The notes under the pieces were generated by a model. It was given only the letters and a program-made list of their open reading frames with translations. It was not told the origin of the DNA and did no database searches. Both the position numbers and the translations under genes were made by a program. A DNA stretch of 64,000 bases. Origin: Fulvivirga lutea (GTDB taxonomy: Bacteria; Bacteroidota; Bacteroidia; Cytophagales; Cyclobacteriaceae). Numbering within the stretch: position 1 is the first letter of the stretch; each line of letters starts with the position of its first letter. This document shows, piece by piece, positions 54,279-63,483 of the stretch. The DNA is taken from contig NZ_CP070608.1 in NCBI RefSeq assembly GCF_017068455.1, forward strand, positions 1,841,488-1,905,487, written 5' to 3'.

Positions 54279-55375
54279 GTACCTGGAATCTTATAAGTTC
54301 CTTGTTCTACTTCATTCTTTATTTCGGCTAATCTGCCTCTAAAACCTTCAGGGGCAGTAGTTTGTATAGACTCTAAGTCTTTCAGAGCAGATTTTTTCTT
54401 ACCTAGGAAATAATAGCTCAATCCTCTGTTTAGTTTTAAATACCAGGTATCCGGACTGGCCTTTAGTGCGTTATTTGACACTTCAAAGGCATCATTTGGC
54501 ATATTGTTTCTTAGAAGGAACATTCCCAGTCCATTGGCTTCATAGGCAGTCATATTCATGGCTTTCAATTCTGAAATAGCGCTTTTTAGTTCATCGGCTT
54601 TGTTTAGAGCCTGAAGCAGACGAGCTTTTGTGGTCATGTTAGTTACATTCTTATTAGCCGCAAAACCATTGTAGCCACCATTAATTGATCTATTTGCCCA
54701 CTCTAAAGCCTCCTCAAGGTTTGTATTGTGATTCAAACACCAGTTTGCGGCATCATTCCATGCTTCCCATCGGTAAGTGTTAATACCTAGCAATTCGTAT
54801 CGGAAATTATCAACTACAGTTTTGTTTAAATCAACAGACACTTCAAACGGGATTCTTTTCTCGCCCCATTCTAATGCAACTGTAAGTGCGTTTTCAGATC
54901 GATTAATGAATTCATAATCTAGTTGTTCTGAAGGTGGGCATGTTGTTGGAGTTACCTCCACTTTTAGTGCAACATGCTTGTCTTTATCTAAGTAATAACT
55001 TCCCCATTGGTTATCGTGGTGGGCAAACATTAAAGTCCACGGAGCATCTTCTTTGGTATCAATGTGAAAGCCATAGCTGCCAGCTTTCAGTGGTTGTCCT
55101 TCTATCATCACATCCGTTGAAAATTTGATGCGAGTGTTCATATTGGCTCCAGCTCTCCAAGCCAGATTAGGATCTGAATAAGAACCAATCACATCGGACC
55201 AAACATCACGCCCTCTTACTGCCGGGGAGCTATATTCAACGGTGATATCTGTAATTCCCAATGTTTGTGTTTCAACTACTTTTGGACTTGCCTGTGGTAT
55301 TTTCATGGTATGAAACTGAGCCCATGCAGAACAGCTGATTAATAATACTAAAATGGATGATGTTAATTTTTTCAT
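54275..55375 (-). CDS. DUF2911 domain protein with TPR-like C-terminus, secreted
   Basis: The 366 residues have a signal peptide (MKKLTSSILVLLISCSAWAQ). A DUF2911 domain spans about 25-165 (ITVEYSSPAVRGRDVWS, NLAWRAGANMNTRIKFS, AGSYGFHIDTKEDAPWTLMFAHHDNQWGSYY). A TPR-like helical region follows to the end (NTNLEEALEWANRSI, NNMPNDAFEVSNNALKASPDTW). The related single-domain protein is at 17533. The function of DUF2911 is not known; the TPR part suggests protein contacts. Confidence 0.9.
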   Translation of the reverse strand: MKKLTSSILVLLISCSAWAQFHTMKIPQASPKVVETQTLGITDITVEYSSPAVRGRDVWSDVIGSYSDPNLAWRAGANMNTRIKFSTDVMIEGQPLKAGSYGFHIDTKEDAPWTLMFAHHDNQWGSYYLDKDKHVALKVEVTPTTCPPSEQLDYEFINRSENALTVALEWGEKRIPFEVSVDLNKTVVDNFRYELLGINTYRWEAWNDAANWCLNHNTNLEEALEWANRSINGGYNGFAANKNVTNMTTKARLLQALNKADELKSAISELKAMNMTAYEANGLGMFLLRNNMPNDAFEVSNNALKASPDTWYLKLNRGLSYYFLGKKKSALKDLESIQTTAPEGFRGRLAEIKNEVEQGTYKIPGT

Positions 55376-55446
55376 GAGTTTTTTTGAGCAATCTTACAGC
55401 TGTTTGTAGCTCTCAAACTCCTGATTCGTGAAATGTGGAGATGAAA

Positions 55447-56334
55447 TTATTTTTCAGAAAGTGCTTCAATTACCAGGCTTTTAAATTTTATGTGTGGTTC
55501 CGACAATTCACTATGTTTGAGGCTTACCAAATGCCAGTTTCGATAAATTCCTGTTTTAGTTATTCGAATGATTTTTAATGCTTCATTGAGATAAGACTGT
55601 ACCGCCCACTTAGACATAATAGCTACACCAAGATCATTTTTAACCATATCTATGGCGGCCTCTGTAAATTCCATCTGAATGAATTTTTTTGGCTCAAGGT
55701 CTTTAAATAGCCCGGCCTTTTCGAATATCATGTGTCGCTCATCAGGGCCGGCATGGGTAATCACTGTTTGGGTATTAATTAAATTTGTGTCAATCCAGTC
55801 TGCAGTAGCTATTGGGTTATTTCTATTGATTATTAGCACAAGTTCATCTTTGAAAAGGGGCACTGAGTCATACATTGAATCAAATGGCTCGAAAACCATT
55901 AGGGCAAAATCAGTTTTTCCATCGCGTAGTAATTTCAATGGTTTTTTTGGTGATTCTGTTATCAGGTTAACCTCTGCAGATGGGTATAATTTGTTTACTT
56001 CTTTCAATATTTCTGTTATCCATTGGTATGAAGTGTAAGCTTCCTGTGTAAATCGAATTTTTATTAACCGACCTTCAGAACCATGCTTTACGGCATTTTC
56101 CAACTCCGTCAGTTGTTGAATTATTTTCTGGGCATATTGTCTGAAAACTTCACCACTATTTGTAAGTTCCAGTCGGTTATTAACACGGTTGAAAATAACA
56201 ATACCTAATTCAGATTCCAGTTCCTTTAATTGATGACTTAACGCTGACTGAGATACAAAAAGAGTTTCTGAGGCTTTCGTCAGGCTTCCTTGCTTGGATA
56301 CTTCTACTACTAATTTGAGGTGCCTTATTTCCAT
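55447..56334 (-). CDS. LysR-family transcriptional regulator
   Basis: The 295 residues have the LysR HTH (LVVEVSKQGSLTKASETLFVSQSALSHQLKELESELG) and a type 2 periplasmic-binding effector domain with VNLITESPKKPLKLLRDGKTDFALMVF and VKNDLGVAIMSKWAVQSYL. It is divergent from the S41-like gene at 56429; the 94-bp gap holds a TTCAT-N7-ATGAA site. Divergent placement suggests, but does not show, control of that gene. Confidence 0.93.
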   Translation of the reverse strand: MEIRHLKLVVEVSKQGSLTKASETLFVSQSALSHQLKELESELGIVIFNRVNNRLELTNSGEVFRQYAQKIIQQLTELENAVKHGSEGRLIKIRFTQEAYTSYQWITEILKEVNKLYPSAEVNLITESPKKPLKLLRDGKTDFALMVFEPFDSMYDSVPLFKDELVLIINRNNPIATADWIDTNLINTQTVITHAGPDERHMIFEKAGLFKDLEPKKFIQMEFTEAAIDMVKNDLGVAIMSKWAVQSYLNEALKIIRITKTGIYRNWHLVSLKHSELSEPHIKFKSLVIEALSEK

Positions 56335-56362
56335 TTAAAAAGGCATTATAATATTTGATTTA

Positions 56363-56379
56363 TTCATCTATGATATGAA
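56363..56379. promoter_or_regulatory. Candidate LysR operator in the divergent gap
   Basis: TTCAT-N7-ATGAA is an inverted repeat with the T-N11-A style expected for LysR proteins. It is 28 bp upstream of the lysR start and 49 bp upstream of the divergent gene. The arms are short and AT-rich. Confidence 0.3.
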
Positions 56380-56428
56380 ATAAACTAATAGAAATTGAAT
56401 GATTCCGTAATTATCAATAATCTCGGGT

Positions 56429-58075
56429 ATGAAAAAAAATCAGATAAGATATTTATTCGGCCTTTTGTGCATTGTAATGATTACATCAAGTTTTTCTCAA
56501 AATCTGGCTACGAGAGAATCTGCTACTAATAATTACTATAATAAATCTTACGACAAGGCAGGGCAACTATTTATAGCACTATCTGAAGATAATCCCTATA
56601 ACTCTGAATATCTTATCAAAGGAGCCTTGTCTTTAAGATCAACAGGCGATTTTTTATCTTCTAATAATTTATTAAAGGAGGCTTTAAAATATGGAAAATG
56701 GCCAGACATTTATTGCTATTACCTGGCTGCAAATTATATGTCTTTGAATAAACCAGATTCGGCATTTTACTGGCTCGACCGTTCTGTTTATGACTTTAAA
56801 TGGCCTGATTATCGTAGGCTGAAGACTAGTATTTTTTTTGAGGCTATAAATTCTGACCCTCGATTTAAAAAGTATTTTGGATTATACCCTGAAGTAAGTG
56901 AAAAGGTTGACAGGCGTCTAGCGGATCTTAATTTTATGGTAGAGAAATTGCAATCTATACACTATAATATTTATTCTAAAACGAGCAAGGAAATTTGGGA
57001 AGCTCGGTTAAATGCTGTAATCAATAATGTCCAAAAATATTCTGATCATGAATTTATTTTAGAGCTGATTAAACTAGCAGCACTGGCTGGTGACGGTCAT
57101 ACAAAGTTAGTTTATCCGGAGGAAGGAGATTATGCATTTCACCAGCTTCCGATTAGTTTGTATCAATTCAAGGAAGGTTTTTTTGTCAATGCGGCTACTG
57201 ATGAATTTTCTGATCTAATTGGCAAAAAATTAGTGAGTATAGGCGGGCTATCAGTTCATGAAATATTTGGTCATTCAATTGTGTATGCAGGTCATGAAAA
57301 CTTGCAGCATCATAAGAAAATAACACCAAGATTTATGGTCTTGCGAGAAGTGTTAGAAGAGGTAGGTGCTCAAATATTGGATAACTCTGTTATTCTTAAT
57401 TTTGAATCAGATAGTCAGTCTTTTCATGTCCCTTTTTATCATATTGAAAAAATAGAAAGTCAAATCAAATATCCATATAAATACGAACTTCCCGATAGCA
57501 AAATTAGACTGAATAATTATGAGGATTTCGGATACTCGGCCTTGAATGATTCAATATTTTATGTGAACATAAAATATATCCTAAATAATGATAAGCGAAC
57601 TTTTAAGGCTTTTGTCAATGAGGCTCTTCGCGAATTCGATTCACTCAAATGCTCTAAGTTAGTAATTGATTTAAGGCATTGTGGAGGAGGTAATTCGGAG
57701 TATAACAAGTTTTTACTTCATGGGCTAATAAAACGGTCTGATCAATTGAGCAATGAAAATTTAATTGTACTTATTGGACGTAATACTTATTCAGCGGCTA
57801 TTAACCTTGTTGGAGATATTGAATATCACTCAAATGCAATTTTTGTTGGAGAACCAACAGGGTGTAGCCCCAATTTTATTGGTGAAAGTAATGTGCTAAA
57901 CTTGCCTTACACTAATTTATACTTGGTCATATCTAACAGATATCATCAACCAGGTGCAAATAATTCGTTGGATAAAAGGCCTTGGATTGCCCCTGATATT
58001 TATTTAGAACCAAGTGCGCAGGATTATTTTAATGGAAAAGATGCTGTGATCGATTTTATTTTAAGTGAGTTTTAA
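56429..58075 (+). CDS. Secreted S41-like peptidase with N-terminal TPR-like region
   Basis: The 548 residues carry a signal peptide (cleavage after SSFSQ, about residue 24). A TPR-like part (about 25-130; YDKAGQLFIALSEDNPYNSEYLIKGALSLRSTGD) precedes a tail-specific-protease-like domain. That domain has LAGDGHTKLVYPEEG, LVIDLRHCGGGNSEYN and IGRNTYSAA with candidate nucleophile S455 (numbered from MKKNQ), then VGEPTGCSPNFIGE. It resembles the Bacteroidota S41 group. The product may cleave periplasmic proteins. It is divergent from lysR. Confidence 0.85.
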   Translation: MKKNQIRYLFGLLCIVMITSSFSQNLATRESATNNYYNKSYDKAGQLFIALSEDNPYNSEYLIKGALSLRSTGDFLSSNNLLKEALKYGKWPDIYCYYLAANYMSLNKPDSAFYWLDRSVYDFKWPDYRRLKTSIFFEAINSDPRFKKYFGLYPEVSEKVDRRLADLNFMVEKLQSIHYNIYSKTSKEIWEARLNAVINNVQKYSDHEFILELIKLAALAGDGHTKLVYPEEGDYAFHQLPISLYQFKEGFFVNAATDEFSDLIGKKLVSIGGLSVHEIFGHSIVYAGHENLQHHKKITPRFMVLREVLEEVGAQILDNSVILNFESDSQSFHVPFYHIEKIESQIKYPYKYELPDSKIRLNNYEDFGYSALNDSIFYVNIKYILNNDKRTFKAFVNEALREFDSLKCSKLVIDLRHCGGGNSEYNKFLLHGLIKRSDQLSNENLIVLIGRNTYSAAINLVGDIEYHSNAIFVGEPTGCSPNFIGESNVLNLPYTNLYLVISNRYHQPGANNSLDKRPWIAPDIYLEPSAQDYFNGKDAVIDFILSEF

Positions 58076-58193
58076 ATTTAAAATCTTTACAATCCTCATA
58101 AATGAATAATAATCACATCTCTCATGATTAAAATTCATACTTCAGAATAATGAAATTTATCGCCTTCACTTAGACTTGTTAAAAATGAGAATT

Positions 58194-58631
58194 ATGAAAA
58201 ATCTATACCTATTGATTGGATTGCTTATTGTTTTATCATGTAATGATGCAGAAAAGCAAAGTGAAGCTGATTTTGTCCAACAAATAGAAAGCGTAGAAAA
58301 ATCGTTTAATGATATGGCAGCTAAAGAGGGTGTTAAAGCGGCATTTTTGGAGTTTGTTGCCGAAGATGGCGTTATCAACAGAAGAGGTAGGGTTTTTCAA
58401 GGCAAAAAAGAAATTGAAGAATATTTTGATAGCCAAACTTTACGAGAGGTTCAATTACAGTGGCAGCCGGAGTTTATTGATGTCTCAGAATCAGGTGATA
58501 TGGCATATACCTATGGTCAGTTTACATTCTCGGCCAAAGATACCACCGGTCAATCAATAGAAAGTGCCGGTATTTTTCACACAGTCTGGAAGCGCCAAAA
58601 AACAGGGGAATGGAAATTTGTGTATGATTAA
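58194..58631 (+). CDS. Small lipoprotein with NTF2/SnoaL-like (DUF4440-type) domain
   Basis: The ATG at 58194 (MKNLYLLIGLLIVLSCNDAEK) gives 145 residues with an SPII signal; starts at 58176 and 58188 are in frame but would lengthen the signal. The mature part follows the DUF4440 pattern: FNDMAAKEGVKAAFLEFVAEDGVINRRGRVFQGKKEIEEYF and AGIFHTVWKRQKTGEWKFVYD. These cone-shaped folds bind small ligands or act as hydrolases or isomerases; function here is unknown. It overlaps the next gene by 8 bp. Confidence 0.85.
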   Translation: MKNLYLLIGLLIVLSCNDAEKQSEADFVQQIESVEKSFNDMAAKEGVKAAFLEFVAEDGVINRRGRVFQGKKEIEEYFDSQTLREVQLQWQPEFIDVSESGDMAYTYGQFTFSAKDTTGQSIESAGIFHTVWKRQKTGEWKFVYD

Positions 58632-59214
58632 TCGTTACCTATTATTCCTAATTACTCTTTCTACACTTGACTGTTCTTCTAATGAGTCTAATAGAAATCA
58701 ATTAATTCTTAATCAATTTTATAACACAACTTCCCGATCTCAACATTTAGCATATTTAGCGGAAGACTATCAATTGTATTTTGGTTCGGTAAAGGGAAAG
58801 GGTATGAGTAAATCCAAGCTAGCAGAGCTTTTAAGATGGGATTATGCGCTTAATCCAGACAGACAAATTCTTGAGTTTATTAAATTGTCAAGTGATACCG
58901 TAATTCTAAGATCAAAGGAGGAAAACGATTTTTCAAAACTTATCAAATATCCTGGTTGGGAAAGCGTAAATACATATATAATCGATAAGAGTGGGTTGAT
59001 TAAGTTGCAGTTATATCAGCCCAAAAATGAGATATCCTATAAACCTTATCTGGAACCTGCCATTGCATGTTTGGCTGTAAATGATAGTTTACGGCTTGCA
59101 GAGGTTTATGATTCAGAAAATAAAAGGCTTATTCAGGATAGTATTTCTGCTGTAAAATGGACAGGATTATTGCGAGAATGGAGGGCATCTAACCCATCTA
59201 CTTATCAAAAATAA
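58624..59214 (+). CDS. Lipoprotein of unknown function
   Basis: The ATG at 58624 gives 196 residues starting MINRYLLFLITLSTLDCSSN, which is an SPII-like signal with C17. The mature part has repeated charged/hydrophobic pattern, with GKGMSKSKLAELLRWDYALNPDRQILEFIKL and a C-terminal LRLAEVYDSENKRLIQDSISAVKW. I recognise no family. The start overlaps the SnoaL-like gene by 8 bp, so they are co-translated. It ends 17 bp inside the convergent LVIVD gene. Confidence 0.7.
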   Translation: MINRYLLFLITLSTLDCSSNESNRNQLILNQFYNTTSRSQHLAYLAEDYQLYFGSVKGKGMSKSKLAELLRWDYALNPDRQILEFIKLSSDTVILRSKEENDFSKLIKYPGWESVNTYIIDKSGLIKLQLYQPKNEISYKPYLEPAIACLAVNDSLRLAEVYDSENKRLIQDSISAVKWTGLLREWRASNPSTYQK

Positions 59215-60313
59215 ATAATCCATTTTTCACATCACTAATATATACATAAGGTTTATCTGATAAGGCATATACCCCAAATGCACCAAGAAAATAGCCTTTG
59301 CCACTAATTTCAGGATCAGTATCGTATTCGCAAATTAAAACAGGATTCTCTGGGTCTCGAAAATCAAAGGCTCGTAAGCCGGCTGAATAATAAGAGAAAT
59401 ATGCAGTATAGTTAACTATATGTACATTATGCAAGGTAGAAGCTAGATCTTTGTATTTGTATTTAAGAACAGGTTGAGCTATATCGGAAATATCCCAAAC
59501 AGTAAAGTCGTCTCCTAGTTCCGCGCTACCAGCCGGTCGTTCGTCATTAATTACCAAGTAATTACCATCTTTGGTCACCCAGCCGCTATGATGGAACCTA
59601 ATTAAGAGAGATTCTATATAACCAATGGCAACGGGTTTTGTAGGATCAGATATATCATAAATTTTAGTTCCTTCACTGCCGTGAAAATCGAATAAAGTAT
59701 CACCTTTTATCATGGCTTCATGGCCAGAATCTAATGGCCCACCCGTCCATAGCAACCTAGGGTTAGTTGGGTCTGTTTTAATGTCGTATATTTTTATTCC
59801 TGGTAGGGATGCGGTCAGTAAGCCATTAGAAATGAATATGTTATGAGCTCCATCAAATTCACCAACCTTTACAGGATTACTTGGATCGGACAAATCTACC
59901 ACGCTTCCTTTGGCCTCTTCGACTCCGTTCACCGTGTACATATAGTTCTGGTAGGTTTTAATATCCCAACCCCCAACATTGTTGAATTTTTTCACAAGTG
60001 AAGGCTGAGTTGGATCACCTACGTTTACAATATAAACACCAGTAGTATCATTAATTAAACCTTCTGCACCAAAACCTATTAGCACATAATTCTCGTCATT
60101 TTCACTATATCCCCATATATCTGATACCCACTGATCAAACTCTAATTGCCCAATCACTTCACAAGATGCAGTAGGTTCAAGTAAGTCCGGCTCGTCAGGT
60201 ACTTCTTCTGTAGGGTCAGGAATGGTATTATTAGGCGCCATCTCATCACTATCATCATCGCATCCGAAAAGTAAGGGTAATAAGATTAAGCAGCGTAGAA
60301 TTGTAAGTCTCAT
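59198..60313 (-). CDS. LVIVD-repeat beta-propeller lipoprotein
   Basis: The 371 residues begin with an SPII signal (LLPLLFGCDDDSDEMAP), an acidic Asp/Glu/Pro linker (to about 45) and then a run of about 40-residue LVIVD-type blades: VYIVNVGDPTQPSLVKKF, SVVDLSDPSNPVKVGEF, KIYDISDPTKPVAIGY, TVWDISDIAQPVLKYK and AFDFRDPENPVLICEY. The likely fold is a surface-exposed propeller for protein or ligand contact. The acidic stretch after Cys suggests export to the cell surface. Its 3' end overlaps the convergent gene by 17 bp. Confidence 0.9.
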   Translation of the reverse strand: MRLTILRCLILLPLLFGCDDDSDEMAPNNTIPDPTEEVPDEPDLLEPTASCEVIGQLEFDQWVSDIWGYSENDENYVLIGFGAEGLINDTTGVYIVNVGDPTQPSLVKKFNNVGGWDIKTYQNYMYTVNGVEEAKGSVVDLSDPSNPVKVGEFDGAHNIFISNGLLTASLPGIKIYDIKTDPTNPRLLWTGGPLDSGHEAMIKGDTLFDFHGSEGTKIYDISDPTKPVAIGYIESLLIRFHHSGWVTKDGNYLVINDERPAGSAELGDDFTVWDISDIAQPVLKYKYKDLASTLHNVHIVNYTAYFSYYSAGLRAFDFRDPENPVLICEYDTDPEISGKGYFLGAFGVYALSDKPYVYISDVKNGLFIFDK

Positions 60314-60612
60314 AACAGAACCAGTTTCAATGATTTAACCATTTAAATAGTTCTGATCGATAGGAATTAGTTAAGTAAGTTACTCAATTTAATCATCTAA
60401 CAATAATTTAAAAATTAGTAACCTAACCTCAAATATTGAGCAAATCATATAGCATCATGCGCTTATGCCATGAAATTAATTGATGTTTATATGATAATTT
60501 TACAAGATTCACCAATCAAAGTAGTTACATCATATTTAGTGGAATTCAATTCTTATTGTGCCGAATTTGGCAGAAAGTTTTGTAAATAAATGATAAACAA
60601 GACTTTATCACA
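60314..60612. other. Divergent intergenic gap, 299 bp, AT-rich
   Basis: This gap separates the divergent LVIVD and propeller genes and should contain both promoters. I saw no exact TAnnTTTG near either start and no strong palindrome. A 39-codon ORF at 60470-60589 lacks any supporting feature and was not called. Confidence 0.6.
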
Positions 60613-61869
60613 ATGAAAAATATTTTATCTGTTGTATTTGTATTGAGCAGTATGTTGTCTTTCTCTCAAGACAGTCTCCAATTTTACTATGATCAGGGAA
60701 GAGCAGCATTAAAAAATGGAGATACTACACTTTATCTAAAGAGTTTTGAAAGAGCTGACATAATCAGACCTTATCATCCTACATTAATTCATCATTTGGC
60801 TAAAGCTCAAGCGTTAAATAATAAGTGGAAAGAACTCAATGAAACTTTGAGAATAAAGCTGATGATGGATGCAAATCTCGAAATTCTTGAAGATTCTGTT
60901 TTTCAGGAATTTAATACAACAGGTTTTTATGATGACCTTATTCAACTTCAGCAAAGCCTATTGCAAAGCAGCATGAATAGTAAAGCTTATATAGAACTGG
61001 ACTTGGGTTCGTTTCACCCGGAGGCTATTACTTACAATCCTGAAAGAAAAGTATTTTATCTAGGTGGCGTTCATGAAAGGGCTATTGTTTGTGTGAATAA
61101 CAAGGGAGAAATTATTGGGCGGATAGATTACCAATCAATACCTGAAATGTATGCCGTAATGGGGTTACAATTTGATGAGAAAACAGGTAAACTTTGGGCA
61201 TGCAGTGCTGCACTTCCTGAAATGAAGGGGTATTCTGAGGAGGTTGATGGTAATTCATCAGTTATTTTACTGGATGCTGATCTGCAAGTAATAAATACAC
61301 ATAATGAACAAGGCGGACATTTATTCGGGGACTTAATACTTGATGATAACAGCTCGATTTTAATTTCAGATGGAAGGGCAAACACGATTTACAACTATTC
61401 CATTGATGCTGGTTTATCTACTTTTAAAGACCTTTCGGATAGAGGGCTTTCGTTACAAGGCCTTACACTTCATTCTAATGGTATGTATTTATATGTTGCT
61501 GATTATATTAAAGGCCTTTACAGAATTGATATTCAAAATAAAGAAGCAGTTAAAATTGAGCTTGCCGGAGACATCATTTCCAAAGGTTTCGATGGAATTT
61601 ACTTCTACGAAAACTCACTTATTGCCCTTCAAAATGGAGTTACACCAAAAAAAGTTTGGCGACTTTTCCTAAGTAATGATGGATCTACTGTGGTTAGCAC
61701 GGAAGTGATCGATCAGGCACTTGAAATTTTAGATGAGCCTACACAAGGTGTTTTAATCGGTGATAATTTTATATACATCGCAAACAGTCCTTGGTCGAAA
61801 TATAAAGATGGTCAACTACAGGTTGATGATCAAGATAATACAGTTTTACTGAATTTTGATCTAAAGTAG
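60613..61869 (+). CDS. Secreted TPR/beta-propeller protein (SMP-30/YncE-like), unknown function
   Basis: The 418 residues have a signal peptide (MKNILSVVFVLSSMLSFSQ). A TPR-like segment (about 20-110; YDQGRAALKNGDTTLYLKSFERADIIRP) is followed by a six-bladed-propeller-like region with PEAITYNPERKVFYLGGVHERAIVCV, LWACSAALPEMKG, GLTLHSNGMYLYVADYIKGLYRID and DEPTQGVLIGDNFIYIANSPW. The pattern fits SMP-30/YncE-type propellers, though metal ligands are not identified. No neighbour on the same strand suggests a partner. Confidence 0.8.
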   Translation: MKNILSVVFVLSSMLSFSQDSLQFYYDQGRAALKNGDTTLYLKSFERADIIRPYHPTLIHHLAKAQALNNKWKELNETLRIKLMMDANLEILEDSVFQEFNTTGFYDDLIQLQQSLLQSSMNSKAYIELDLGSFHPEAITYNPERKVFYLGGVHERAIVCVNNKGEIIGRIDYQSIPEMYAVMGLQFDEKTGKLWACSAALPEMKGYSEEVDGNSSVILLDADLQVINTHNEQGGHLFGDLILDDNSSILISDGRANTIYNYSIDAGLSTFKDLSDRGLSLQGLTLHSNGMYLYVADYIKGLYRIDIQNKEAVKIELAGDIISKGFDGIYFYENSLIALQNGVTPKKVWRLFLSNDGSTVVSTEVIDQALEILDEPTQGVLIGDNFIYIANSPWSKYKDGQLQVDDQDNTVLLNFDLK

Positions 61870-61881
61870 ATTAACAGCCAC

Positions 61882-62694
61882 TTACTTCAGATATTTCATT
61901 GGGCTTACAACATTAAACATACCTGATTCTTCTGCCATTTGAGTGAGAAGATAGTTATGCCCGTTACCATAAATCACTAGAATTCTGTCTTCATTGGAGT
62001 CAATTTTCTGTTTGATATTTGTGAATATTTTAAGATTTCGACCGTACCACCACGATAAGTAATTGGCTCCGGCATAGATGTCATCATCAACAATGTCTAA
62101 TAATCGGAAATAGCGTTGATGGTCGTTGGCAATATGTTCTTGGCTATTTAAAAATATCATTTGTTCAGTAACTGTTAGCGTTCTTAGATGTGTGACATCA
62201 GTTTCTACTTCGTTTTTCAGATCCTCGTATATTTTTTTCAGATAAGCCTTTACTTCAGGCCTGCTTTCTGCAAATTTTTCATAATTGTATGTTGAGTCAA
62301 CAGGTAAAGGATCTATTCTGTCAACAGCATAAATTTTTTGAATATTTAACTTTTTAGCCAATCGAAGACCAATTTGATCTGTTTCGTTTCTGGTTAATTC
62401 ATAGTTACCAGCCAGGTAATCAGCCAGTTTTTTATCTAGTTTTTCTTGATTGTACGATCGGCTTTCAACCATAATTTTGGTGGGTTTGTATTGAGCCAGT
62501 TTATTGATCAACTCATCAAGCTGTTTTTGCCGCTCGGGGTTTTTGATGTCATCAATTTCAGTGTTTACAACATTACTGGTCGTGGTTGCCATATGGTAGG
62601 TTCCAAGTATGAGTATATCGGGTTTTTTATTTGGTTGCCCTAGTGATATAGTTACTGATATGAAGAATAGTAAGGAGGCAGTAAGTAGCTTCAT
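61882..62694 (-). CDS. DUF5694 (TraB/ChaN-like) secreted protein
   Basis: The 270 residues have a signal peptide (MKLLTASLLFFISVTISLGQ), then ILILGTYHMATT (with the GTYH motif), MVESRSYNQEKL, DRIDPLP and VIYGNGHNYLL near the end. These paired His/Glu motifs are those of the TraB/EreA-like superfamily, which contains erythromycin-esterase-like folds. The molecular function is not established. It lies 18 bp downstream of the LytTR regulator on the same strand and could be in its transcript. Confidence 0.87.
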   Translation of the reverse strand: MKLLTASLLFFISVTISLGQPNKKPDILILGTYHMATTTSNVVNTEIDDIKNPERQKQLDELINKLAQYKPTKIMVESRSYNQEKLDKKLADYLAGNYELTRNETDQIGLRLAKKLNIQKIYAVDRIDPLPVDSTYNYEKFAESRPEVKAYLKKIYEDLKNEVETDVTHLRTLTVTEQMIFLNSQEHIANDHQRYFRLLDIVDDDIYAGANYLSWWYGRNLKIFTNIKQKIDSNEDRILVIYGNGHNYLLTQMAEESGMFNVVSPMKYLK

Positions 62695-62712
62695 CGTGAT
62701 TACAATTTGGTT

Positions 62713-63483
62713 TTAATTCATACCCATCAGCTTGAAAAGCTCTTCTTTATAGGTTTTACTTACCCGGTGCGTAGTATTGTCATCCATCTTTATTTCAACA
62801 TCTCCAAAGCCAACACTTACAATTTCTTTTAAAAATGAAGTGTTTATGATGGATGATCGATGTATCCTAATAAATTTTGATGGGTCTAAGATTTTTATGA
62901 GTTCAGTGAGTGATTGTCTTAAAATGTGCTTTTTGCCACTTTCAATAATTTCAGCATAATATCCTGAAGCTTTGATGTACTCAATACTTTCGCAAGGAAT
63001 GAAATAGGTTTTGTCAGCGAGTTTAATTGGGATAGATGTTTTATACAGGCCAGCCTTGTGGTCAGATTGATGCGACATTAATTGAAGTAGTTCTCTGATT
63101 TGTCGTTGATCAGCTTCCATATTTCGTGTATGAACCAGGCTAATGGCACGATTTAACACAGAGAAAAAGCGCTCTTCTTTGAATGGTTTCATCAGGTAAT
63201 CGAATGCCGTATACTCAAAGGCGCGTACTGCATACTTGTCGTAGGCGGTAATGAAAATAATAATGGGTATGAAATTTATTTTATCGAGAACATCGAAGCC
63301 ATTCTTTGACTTCATTTGTATGTCTAAAAATATAATATCTGGTTTAAGCTCATCAATATTCGAAATAGCACTTTCAACATTACCACATTCAAAAGAGATT
63401 TCAATATCGAAACGCTGTTTTACTAGTTTCTTAACTCTTTTACGTGCAAGCGGTTCATCGTCTATTATTCCTACTTTGATCAT
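62713..63483 (-). CDS. LytTR-family response regulator
   Basis: The 256 residues have a receiver domain with D8-D9, phospho-acceptor D54 (IFLDIQMKSKNG) and K99 (YLMKPFKEER), and a C-terminal LytTR DNA-binding domain with YIKASGYYAEII, RQSLTELIKIL, FIRIHRSSIIN and HRVSKTYKEEL. It overlaps the histidine kinase gene by 4 bp and forms a LytS/LytR-type two-component system with it. Targets are unknown. Confidence 0.95.
   Translation of the reverse strand: MIKVGIIDDEPLARKRVKKLVKQRFDIEISFECGNVESAISNIDELKPDIIFLDIQMKSKNGFDVLDKINFIPIIIFITAYDKYAVRAFEYTAFDYLMKPFKEERFFSVLNRAISLVHTRNMEADQRQIRELLQLMSHQSDHKAGLYKTSIPIKLADKTYFIPCESIEYIKASGYYAEIIESGKKHILRQSLTELIKILDPSKFIRIHRSSIINTSFLKEIVSVGFGDVEIKMDDNTTHRVSKTYKEELFKLMGMN

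Noticed and set aside
58070-58083. TTTTAAATTTAAAA palindrome at the end of the S41-like gene as a terminator
   Set aside because: Only A/T pairs and no U-run after it; too weak to call.
60470-60589. 39-codon plus-strand ORF in the gap before the propeller gene
   Set aside because: No signal peptide, membrane helix, clear ribosome site or recognisable motif, and it overlaps the expected promoter region. Chance ORFs of this length are common in AT-rich gaps.
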